Shown: in pieces, positions 57,580 through 64,000 of the stretch
Numbering within the stretch: the first letter of the stretch is position 1
Layout: each line of letters starts with the position of its first letter
Assembly (NCBI GenBank): GCA_023460855.1
Contig: JAEWOS010000003.1
Coordinates: 248,001-312,000, forward strand
From: Bacteroidota bacterium
GTDB taxonomy: Bacteria; Bacteroidota; Bacteroidia; Flavobacteriales; Weeksellaceae
Direction of reading: 5' to 3'
DNA length: 64,000 bases
Notes under the pieces: generated by a model
Seen by the model: the letters and a program-made list of their open reading frames with translations, nothing else
What the model was told of the DNA's origin: nothing
Database searches by the model: none
Made by a program: the position numbers and the translations under genes

Positions 57580-59007
57580 CTACTCCTCCACAAATCCCAG
57601 CGCTTTTTCCTGATCGAACTCGCCTTCCCATTTCGCTATTACTACCGACGCAAGACAGTTTCCGATTACGTTTACAGAAGTTCGTCCCATGTCCATCAGT
57701 TCATCAATACCTAAAATAGCTGCAATGATGAATGTCGGTAAACCAAACTGATCGGCCGTTGCAATTAAAATAATCAGTGATGCACGTGGAATTGCGGCTA
57801 CGCCTTTACTCGTAACCATTAAAGTAAGACAGATCAAAAGCTGCTGACCAAACGAAAGGTCCATTCCTGCGGCCTGCGCCACAAATATGGAAGCCAGTGA
57901 AAGATATAAGGTAGTACCGTCCAGATTAAAGGAATAACCGGTAGGAACTACAAACGAAACAATTTTCCGCGGCACGCCAAACTGCTCCATATTCTGCATT
58001 ACCACAGGAAGCGCCGCATCGGAACTCGTGGTTGCAAATGCAATGGAGACGGGCTCTTTTATCGCTGCTATGAACTGTTTGATCGGAACTTTCATGTACA
58101 GTGCAATTGGCAGCAAGACCAGAAAAAGAAAGGCAAAAAGCGCACAGTACAGCGTCAGCAGGAGCATAAAGAGATATTTTAGAATATCTATTCCCATATG
58201 TCCTACGGTATAAGCCATCGCAGCTCCAACACCAATCGGTGCAAAATACATAATGATGTGCGTATATTTAAACATGGTTTCCGCAAGACTTTCCATGAAA
58301 TCTACCAGTGGTTTTTTCTTTTGCTCGGAAAGCTGTGCGAGACCGATACCGAAAATCACAGCGAAAATTACAATCTGCAGTACCTGATTTTCGTAGATGG
58401 ATTTGATGATATTCTCCGGAAAAATATCGCGGAAAAATGCAGTTGTTTTAAAAATCCACTGATTAGCTTCCGGGATCTGTTCCAGCGCTTTCATATCAGC
58501 TTCCTTCACAGCAGAAGTTTTTGGGAGTTCCTGATGCGGAATTTTTGAAGCATCAATCCCTTTTCCTGCCTGGGAAATATTAATTGCCGCAAGCCCGATA
58601 AAAAGCGCAATTGTGGTAGCTGAATAAAAATACAACAGTGATTTCCAGGCCATTCGTCCAACCTGTTTCAGGTCGGAATGTCCTGCAATTCCGTAAACGA
58701 GCGTGGCAAAAAGGATCGGCCCTACAATAGTTTTAATCAGCCGGATGAAACCCTGACTTAAAGGCTGCAGGGAAAGTGCAATTCCGGGAAAATCACGGCC
58801 GACGATAACACCCATAACAATACTGACGAGAATCCATGTCGTCAGGTTTTTTCTTCTTAATGCATATACAATCATACCGACAATCAGCAGCAAATGCGCA
58901 TAAACCAGAAAATCCGGATTCAGCGGATTGAATAAATTAATAGCATGAAGAACTACTGCAACAGTCAGCGTAAACAGCGGGAAAATTTTGATTAGTTTAC
59001 TGTTCAT
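57580..59007 (-). CDS. Dicarboxylate/amino acid:cation symporter (DAACS, GltP/DctA family)
   Basis: A 475-residue transporter with about ten helices, two re-entrant loops and the family substrate motifs: AFATTSSDAALPVVMQNMEQFGVP (HP1 serine-rich tip), FVVPTGYSFNLDGTTLYLSLASIFVAQAAG (TM7/8) and VTSKGVAAIPRASLIIL (HP2). It imports glutamate, aspartate or C4-dicarboxylates with Na+ or H+. Preceded by the -7 element at 59025. Confidence 0.92.
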   Translation of the reverse strand: MNSKLIKIFPLFTLTVAVVLHAINLFNPLNPDFLVYAHLLLIVGMIVYALRRKNLTTWILVSIVMGVIVGRDFPGIALSLQPLSQGFIRLIKTIVGPILFATLVYGIAGHSDLKQVGRMAWKSLLYFYSATTIALFIGLAAINISQAGKGIDASKIPHQELPKTSAVKEADMKALEQIPEANQWIFKTTAFFRDIFPENIIKSIYENQVLQIVIFAVIFGIGLAQLSEQKKKPLVDFMESLAETMFKYTHIIMYFAPIGVGAAMAYTVGHMGIDILKYLFMLLLTLYCALFAFLFLVLLPIALYMKVPIKQFIAAIKEPVSIAFATTSSDAALPVVMQNMEQFGVPRKIVSFVVPTGYSFNLDGTTLYLSLASIFVAQAAGMDLSFGQQLLICLTLMVTSKGVAAIPRASLIILIATADQFGLPTFIIAAILGIDELMDMGRTSVNVIGNCLASVVIAKWEGEFDQEKALGFVEE

Positions 59008-59024
59008 AGAGAATCAATGTTCCG

Positions 59025-59032
59025 CAAATATA
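59025..59032 (-). promoter_or_regulatory. -7 element of the DAACS transporter
   Basis: Minus strand TATATTTG, followed by C, 17 bases before the ATG at 59007. Confidence 0.6.
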
Positions 59033-59073
59033 GTTTTTTAGCGGCTACTTTGAAGCAGTACGACCTGAAAGAG

Positions 59074-59106
59074 CACAAAAAAACTCCGGAAGTAATCCCG
59101 GAGTTA
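59074..59106 (-). terminator. Terminator of the SH3/BON genes
   Basis: Minus strand stem AACTCCGG / CCGGAGTT, followed by seven T. Confidence 0.85.
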
Positions 59107-59125
59107 AAATTTAAATAAAAGCTGA

Positions 59126-59545
59126 TTAAGCTCTCAGATATCTTGCATAAGCATATCCTTCTTCACCTCCGGAAGTTCTTACTTTCCACCAATCAGCAGA
59201 AGTCTGCTCTACAAGCGTTACGCTTTCACCTTTTGCAGCTTTACCAACGATAGCAGCATCTGTTGAAGGCTGCTGTCTGATGTTTAGGTTGCTTTCTTCC
59301 GTTGCAACCGTAAGTGCAGAACCTGCAGCAAGACCTGCCACCTGAACATCGATGTTGATATCGGAAGCAGAATAAGTACTGTCGATAGCACCAAGAGCGT
59401 TCCACAAGGCATCTTTTGCCGCGTTGTCGGAAGTACTTCCTGATACATAAAGAATTCCACCCTGCTCCTGAACTTTCAGATCAGAGATTCCTGCAGACTG
59501 AGCTGCAGAGATTACGTTTCTGTATTTATCCTGTAATGCGCTCAT
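59126..59545 (-). CDS. Cytoplasmic protein with BON-like and SH3 domains
   Basis: A 139-residue protein without signal peptide. The first half (SALQDKYRNVISAAQSAGISDLKVQEQGGILYVSGSTSDNAAKDAL) fits a BON-type alpha/beta fold; the second half is a bacterial SH3 domain (LNIRQQPSTDAAIVGKAAKGESVTLVEQTSADWWKVRTS, then EGYAYARYLRA). E. coli Kbp pairs BON with LysM; here LysM is replaced by SH3. The ATG at 59545 is preferred to an upstream TTG. It follows the BON lipoprotein gene by six bases, so one transcript. Confidence 0.8.
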   Translation of the reverse strand: MSALQDKYRNVISAAQSAGISDLKVQEQGGILYVSGSTSDNAAKDALWNALGAIDSTYSASDINIDVQVAGLAAGSALTVATEESNLNIRQQPSTDAAIVGKAAKGESVTLVEQTSADWWKVRTSGGEEGYAYARYLRA

Positions 59546-59551
59546 TTTCAA

Positions 59552-60031
59552 TTATTTTACAGTATAGTTATAGTTTACTTTTCCAACTTTCAAAGCATCA
59601 ACAGACATTTTGATTTTTCTCGCCTGCTCAGGAGAAACATTTCCTGTAAGTGTAAGTTCTCCGTTTACAGTTTCCACCTGTACAGAAGGGAAATCCTTAA
59701 CAGCATCAGCTACTCTCTGCTGAACAGCAGGATCAACTGCAGAAGTTGTAGTAACCGGAGCTACAGGAGTTACCGTTGCCATATCCATTACATCTTTTAC
59801 ACCTTCTACTTTTCTCAGTGCATCAATTGCAGCAGCTTTGTCCGCTTCAGTTGCGAAAGTTCCGCTAAGATGTGCAGTACCGTCCTTCACTTCCACAGAA
59901 GTTCCCGGATACGTTGCTACAACAGTTGTTGCGCTGGTTGTAAGGTCAGCATCAGATACTTTTTTCTTACATGAAACAGCCGCAAGAGACACCATTAGCG
60001 CTACAGCAGCCATTTTGAATGATTTTTTCAT
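59552..60031 (-). CDS. BON-domain lipoprotein
   Basis: A 159-residue lipoprotein: signal peptide with lipobox AAVSC (Cys21), a short polar spacer, then two BON-like modules (VVATYPGTSVEVKDGTAHLSGTFATEADKAAAIDALRKVEGVKDV and VADAVKDFPSVQVETVNGELTLTGNVSPEQARKIKMSVDAL). BON proteins stabilise the outer membrane (OsmY type) or bind small ions. Upstream of the SH3/BON gene with which it shares domain type. Confidence 0.88.
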   Translation of the reverse strand: MKKSFKMAAVALMVSLAAVSCKKKVSDADLTTSATTVVATYPGTSVEVKDGTAHLSGTFATEADKAAAIDALRKVEGVKDVMDMATVTPVAPVTTTSAVDPAVQQRVADAVKDFPSVQVETVNGELTLTGNVSPEQARKIKMSVDALKVGKVNYNYTVK

Positions 60032-60068
60032 AGGTTTATTTACTTTAATGTTAAAAGTTATTGAACTT

Positions 60069-60076
60069 CAAATATA
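60069..60076 (-). promoter_or_regulatory. -7 element of the BON/SH3 operon
   Basis: Minus strand TATATTTG, 37 bases before the lipoprotein ATG at 60031. Confidence 0.55.
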
Positions 60077-60233
60077 ATAATTTAATAAGAAGCACACCTG
60101 CCAATATTCTTAAATTTTTCTTAAAAACCGTCTCGTTTTCTGAATAATTTCCATGAATTTTCCGTATTAAAAGCAATGCCAACGTGGTGTACGGTTAATA
60201 TCTTTCGCTTAGTTTTTCACTTCCAAAAAACAG

Positions 60234-62993
60234 TTATTTCCGGTCCCCGAATCTGTTCAGTTTCATGGTAAGCGAAAACATCAGATATCTCCTGAGAATT
60301 AAATCTTCGCGGTCTTCAATATAGGTGCTCGTAATTGATCTGGTTACTGCCTGATTCTGATTCAGCACATCATAAACCTTCACTTTTGCAGTAAGCTGTT
60401 TATCGAAAAATGAATATCCTAAACTGGTGTTCCAGAGGTAAAAATCCCTTTTAAATCCGGGAGCGATGTTCGAATTGGTGTTGTACTGAAAATCGTTGCC
60501 GAAAATCAGATTGCCGTTCAGCAGATAATTGGTCAGCTCCAGTTTAAAAACATGCGAAGAATTATGCATTTTGTCGATCACATAATTCTTGTAGATACTT
60601 TCGCTGTAATTGAGGGAATAACCAGGCTTTACAGTTAACCTGTCCTTGATTTCGTAGGTCAGATTCAGTGCAGGCGTTAACGTAAAACTGTTACTGGTAA
60701 ACATTTTTCCCTCTATAAAACCGCGGTTATAGCTGTAAGAGGAATTGAATCTCGGGTTGATGGTGAATTTATGCTCATCCCATTTGAATGATTTCGAAGT
60801 GCCAAAATCAAACCACAAATATTTGTTGCCGCTCACATTCACATAAGTTACAAACTGCTTTCCGGAAGCATCATAATAAGAAAAATTTGCAACGGCGTTA
60901 TTGGAATAGCTGAAACCCAGGTTGGAATACAGATTCAGGTTTTTTTCCATGATGTGATTATTGAAATACAGATTCGTATTTGTACGCCAGAGTGGCTTTA
61001 AATCCGGATTTCCCTGGTAAGAAATCAAAGGATTGGAAATATCTGTGTACGGCGTAAGCTGCATTGCCGACGGAATATCATAGGACGAATAATTGTACAT
61101 CCCGAGCCTTTTACTCTGTGAAAATTTGTACTGGAAATTCATGTTAAATTCCGGCAGCGCGTATCTTCTTGCAAGTTCATAATGCTGACCGCTGTAGTAA
61201 GAATTCACCTTAAGATCCGTAAGATTCATCTGAACGGTCGTCCAGAAATCGATTTTTTCCTTTTCTATTTCGAATGAAATTTCGGGAACGAGATTATCGA
61301 TTTTTCTTTGAAGTTCGTACGATAAAGGAATGTTATACGCTGAATAACTCTGTGTTGCAGGATCAAAATCGCGAACCGTTCGGCGGTCTAAATCAGATTC
61401 TCTTCCGAATCTCATTTCAAAACTCAGCGCAACTGAATCTGAAAGCGGCTCCGTATAACCTAAGGAATAATCGATGCTGCGAAAATCATTGTCCATATCG
61501 GAAATCTGGTCCCGTAAATCGTTTGGCTGGCTGCTCTGAAAAAACAGCGTAGATGAACGGTTAATCGTTTCATTTCGGGAATTGCTGAGGCTGTTGCTGA
61601 TATTTCCGTAAATCTGTCTTCTTATATTCTTTGCAGATTTGCGCGAAAAGTAAATATAAGACCCAAAATTATTGCTTTCCGAATCAGATCTGGAGAAAGA
61701 TTCGTTTTCATTCAGCAGAATTCCGTCTCTGGTAGTTCGTGAGGAGTTTCTGTTCTCTGCAAGTCCGGAAGTAGTAGAAAAATTTGGCGAAATATTGATC
61801 GAAGTAAGTGAATCCGGCTTGATGCGGAAGGTGGTATTCACATTGAGTTGCGTGTTCCTGTTATTACCTGAATTTTCTGAATAAGTTCCGAGCGTATAAT
61901 CTGGCAGAAGTGTCGTGCGTGAAACTTTGGATCTTGTTTCGAGATCATTGTCGATCAGGATGCCGTTTCCTTCGGTGAGATCCACTTCTTTCGAAAGTTT
62001 GTCGTTAAAATTAACGCCGACCACTGTTGAACGTGTAATTCCTTTTGTTGTACCTCCAGATGTATAAAAAGTATTCCGGCCACGTCGTATCACACTTCCT
62101 CCCGACTGAAGCAGCCACGAGTTTCTTCCCTGTCCCATGCTGTCAAAAATTTCATCATTGGAAAATCCCTGCGAATTAATATTATTGGAAGACGCAATGA
62201 TACTTGCTCTGGTATTATTCTTAAAATAGCTCAGAATTCCGCTGGCTTCGTAGCGTTTATCCGTTCCGTAACCGGCAGTAAGCCTGGAAAGAAGGCCTTT
62301 GTTCTTTTTTTCGTCGATGGTAAGATTGATCGTTGCTTTGTCCGATTTTCCTCTTTTACCCTGAACTTCTTCTTCTGCAGTTTTGGTTGTGGTAATCTGA
62401 ATTTTCCTGATCATATCCGCCGGCAAATTCTGCATGGCAATCCGGCCGTCTTTATCGAAGAACGGCTTTCCGTTGATCATAATCTGGTCTACTTCCTTTC
62501 CGTTCGCCGTAACTTTTCCGTCATTTCCGATTTCTATTCCGGGAATCTGCTTCAGCAGTTCCTCCACTTTACTGTCCGGACGCAGTTTCACCGCATTCGC
62601 GCTGAATTCTATCGTGTCTTTTTTAATCCGCACCGGCGATGCTGTAATGGTCACTTCATCGATGTTAAACACCGTATCTTTCTCGAGAATTATTTTTCCG
62701 AGATCTACAGAACTGTCCAGAGATTCAAACCTTTTGGTAAAAGATCTGAAACGGTCAGCTTCCAGCGCAATGACCGCCGGTTCATTCAAAGCATCCAGTT
62801 TCAGTGAGAACGTACCTTCCTTTCCAGTTGCGGAATAATTAACGATGGCAGAATCTTTTGCCTTCAACAGGTAAACAGTGGCATTTTCTATAGATTTACC
62901 GTTGACATCTTCGGCTTTTCCGGTAATTTCGATTCTCTGCGCCGAAAATACTGCACAGCAAAAAACGGCCAACAGGAGAATGAGTTTTTTCAT
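60234..62993 (-). CDS. Large outer membrane beta-barrel protein with carboxypeptidase-regulatory-like and plug domains (TonB-dependent receptor type)
   Basis: A 919-residue outer-membrane protein. Signal peptide (MKKLILLLAVFCCAVFSAQ), an N-terminal carboxypeptidase-D-regulatory-like domain (ITGKAEDVNGKSIENATVYLLKAKDSAIVNYSATGKEGTFSLKL), a plug-like region (KVEELLKQIPGIEIGNDGKVTANGKEVDQIMINGKPFFDKDGR), then a long C-terminal barrel typical of the OMP_b-brl_3 group. Upstream in-frame starts reach 63212 but are out-competed by the signal peptide at 62993. No SusD partner gene lies next to it, so a glycan PUL role is not supported; a generic uptake or structural role is possible. It follows a terminator at 63004. 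Confidence 0.85.
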   Translation of the reverse strand: MKKLILLLAVFCCAVFSAQRIEITGKAEDVNGKSIENATVYLLKAKDSAIVNYSATGKEGTFSLKLDALNEPAVIALEADRFRSFTKRFESLDSSVDLGKIILEKDTVFNIDEVTITASPVRIKKDTIEFSANAVKLRPDSKVEELLKQIPGIEIGNDGKVTANGKEVDQIMINGKPFFDKDGRIAMQNLPADMIRKIQITTTKTAEEEVQGKRGKSDKATINLTIDEKKNKGLLSRLTAGYGTDKRYEASGILSYFKNNTRASIIASSNNINSQGFSNDEIFDSMGQGRNSWLLQSGGSVIRRGRNTFYTSGGTTKGITRSTVVGVNFNDKLSKEVDLTEGNGILIDNDLETRSKVSRTTLLPDYTLGTYSENSGNNRNTQLNVNTTFRIKPDSLTSINISPNFSTTSGLAENRNSSRTTRDGILLNENESFSRSDSESNNFGSYIYFSRKSAKNIRRQIYGNISNSLSNSRNETINRSSTLFFQSSQPNDLRDQISDMDNDFRSIDYSLGYTEPLSDSVALSFEMRFGRESDLDRRTVRDFDPATQSYSAYNIPLSYELQRKIDNLVPEISFEIEKEKIDFWTTVQMNLTDLKVNSYYSGQHYELARRYALPEFNMNFQYKFSQSKRLGMYNYSSYDIPSAMQLTPYTDISNPLISYQGNPDLKPLWRTNTNLYFNNHIMEKNLNLYSNLGFSYSNNAVANFSYYDASGKQFVTYVNVSGNKYLWFDFGTSKSFKWDEHKFTINPRFNSSYSYNRGFIEGKMFTSNSFTLTPALNLTYEIKDRLTVKPGYSLNYSESIYKNYVIDKMHNSSHVFKLELTNYLLNGNLIFGNDFQYNTNSNIAPGFKRDFYLWNTSLGYSFFDKQLTAKVKVYDVLNQNQAVTRSITSTYIEDREDLILRRYLMFSLTMKLNRFGDRK

Positions 62994-63003
62994 AATGCCA
63001 ATA

Positions 63004-63034
63004 CTCAAAAAAACGCCTTTAAAAGACGTTTTGT
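63004..63034 (-). terminator. Terminator of speB
   Basis: Minus strand stem AAAACGTCTTT / AAAGGCGTTTT (one wobble), then a run of T. Confidence 0.75.
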
Positions 63035-63049
63035 TTTTTTTCAGATTAA

Positions 63050-63907
63050 TTATCCTTTCAGGTGATAATACGCTAGCATTTTGTAATAAAGCTTTGCGGC
63101 AAGAAAAGCTGTTGGTTTTGCATACGGCGAATCCATCAGTTCCACAATATCGAATGCGACCACATTGCATTTTTCGAAGACTTTTTTCAGAAGTTCCAGT
63201 GTAGGATACCATTGCAGTCCACCCGGTTCAGGAGTTCCCGTTGAAGGTGCAATTGCAGGATCAAACGCATCCAGATCAATCGTGATATACACATTTCCTG
63301 ATACTTTCTCCAGAACATCGTCGATCCAGTTTGGATTTGCCGCAATTTCATGAGCCCAGAAACACTGTCCTTCCGGAACGTACTGCATTTCTTCTACATC
63401 GCAGGAACGGATTCCGACCTGCACCAGATTCAGTTTCTGTGATGCTTCGAAAACCGCGCACGCATGGTTGTAAGTGGAACCGTGAAAATCGGGACGCAAA
63501 TCTGTATGCGCATCGAGCTGCAAAACGGTTAAATCGGGATATTTTTCACCAACTGCACGGATAGAACCAATAGAAACAGAATGTTCGCCGCCAAACAGCG
63601 TGAACAGCTTACCTTCATTCTGCAGCATTTCCTTCGTTTTGCTGTAAACGGCTTCCGTCATCGCTTCAGGAGAAGAGTTTTCAGAAATTTCTCCTGCCAT
63701 CCACACACCATTCAGATAAGGTTCCGTGCCGGTTTCAATATCGTACAGTTCCATATTTTCGGAAGCATCGAGAAATAATTCCGGGCCTTTGTCGGCGCCT
63801 TTTCCCCAGGTTGAAGTTCCATCGTAAGGAACGGTAACAAGCATTACTTCTGCATGTTCAAGCGTTGCATTTTCTTCCGGAATTCCGGCGTAGGTTCTCA
63901 TTGACAT
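63050..63907 (-). CDS. speB: Agmatinase (arginase/agmatinase family)
   Basis: A 285-residue ureohydrolase. The two-manganese ligands are all present: GGEHSVSIGS, QLDAHTDLRPDF, and DLDAFDPAIAPSTGTPEPGG. Agmatinase splits agmatine to putrescine and urea; the length and GTPEPGG motif favour agmatinase over arginase. In Chryseobacterium-type genomes arginine decarboxylase is often next to it, but here the window ends upstream. The -7 element is at 63938. Confidence 0.9.
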   Translation of the reverse strand: MSMRTYAGIPEENATLEHAEVMLVTVPYDGTSTWGKGADKGPELFLDASENMELYDIETGTEPYLNGVWMAGEISENSSPEAMTEAVYSKTKEMLQNEGKLFTLFGGEHSVSIGSIRAVGEKYPDLTVLQLDAHTDLRPDFHGSTYNHACAVFEASQKLNLVQVGIRSCDVEEMQYVPEGQCFWAHEIAANPNWIDDVLEKVSGNVYITIDLDAFDPAIAPSTGTPEPGGLQWYPTLELLKKVFEKCNVVAFDIVELMDSPYAKPTAFLAAKLYYKMLAYYHLKG

Positions 63908-63937
63908 TTAGATTTTGTTTTGTGGAAATTAAGATCT

Positions 63938-63945
63938 CAAATATA
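63938..63945 (-). promoter_or_regulatory. -7 element of speB
   Basis: Minus strand TATATTTG, 30 bases before the ATG at 63907. Confidence 0.55.
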
Positions 63946-64000
63946 GATAAAAAGCTGCATTGACGGCGATTTTCTTTAGCGTTTTAAAACCTCTGAAAGG

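Noticed and set aside
54726..62993. Polysaccharide utilisation locus built around GH92 and the large outer membrane barrel
   Set aside because: The barrel gene is about 2.7 kb away on the opposite strand, there is no SusD-like gene and other PUL genes are absent.
1..64000. CRISPR array, insertion sequence or rRNA operon
   Set aside because: No regularly spaced repeats, no transposase-like ORF with terminal repeats and no rRNA sequence were seen.

Overview
The window looks like a chromosomal segment from the Bacteroidota, class Flavobacteriia, most likely a Chryseobacterium-type Weeksellaceae. The reasons are the -7 promoter element TAnnTTTG in front of many genes, the near absence of Shine-Dalgarno sequences, a T9SS C-terminal sorting domain, a TonB-dependent-receptor-like outer membrane barrel, DUF4295 next to rpmB-rpmG, and family sizes typical of that group. 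Genus is an inference. There is no rRNA operon, CRISPR array, insertion sequence or recognisable prophage; one tRNA (CAT anticodon) is present. Most of the window is ordinary core genome with short operons on both strands, separated by clear hairpin terminators.

Layout. 0-3.5 kb (minus): S16 with a very long acidic/Ala-rich tail, FAH-family hydrolase, DUF2007/zinc-ribbon protein, DEDDh exonuclease, phosphatidylserine synthase. 3.6-11.7 kb (plus): DUF2147 protein, pyruvate dehydrogenase E1 beta, Kup potassium transporter, a Fur-like regulator coupled to an LptA/OstA-like protein, L28-L33-DUF4295, FtsY, GlsB-type membrane protein. 11.8-24.7 kb: SppA, FolK, two tandem OmpA/TSP3 porin-like proteins, RecQ, Fmt, RibB fused to a cysteine-free GTP-cyclohydrolase-like domain, RsmD, DUF3822, Smr, phosphodiesterase. 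24.9-31.3 kb: FMN-binding glutamate-synthase-like oxidoreductase, an AT-rich gap, then a stress-like island: two intrinsically disordered Asn/Arg/Ser/Gly/Tyr-rich proteins, a DUF892 ferritin-like protein, YetF-type membrane protein, PncC/CinA and a tiny phage-fibre-like domain protein. 31.3-37.4 kb (minus): MscS channel, GNAT-nitrilase fusion, AraC regulator, PLP racemase, GNAT acetyltransferase and tandem universal stress protein. 37.7-64 kb: tRNA, methylmalonyl-CoA epimerase, RbfA, FtsX-like permease, secreted endonuclease I, AroE, DUF349 protein, RibD, YigZ, zinc metallopeptidase, GNAT, USP, DUF6341/DUF6427 membrane proteins, Ppx, several small unknowns including one apparently frameshifted gene, NifU-like and Mrp Fe-S proteins, GH92 mannosidase, dicarboxylate symporter, BON/SH3 pair, a large outer membrane beta-barrel protein and agmatinase.

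The most notable observation is at the 31-37 kb locus. The promoters of the AraC gene and of the universal stress protein gene 2.6 kb away share the same -7 element, the same flanking bases and a 19-bp ACCA-N11-TGGT inverted repeat at exactly the same spacing. This suggests one regulator, perhaps the AraC protein itself, controls both ends of the locus. Other points worth a second look are the disordered-protein/ferritin-like island, a GC-rich structured intergenic element upstream of rbfA, the RibBX-type fusion, the frameshifted gene near 52.2 kb, and several promoters placed so close to the start codon that the mRNAs should be leaderless.
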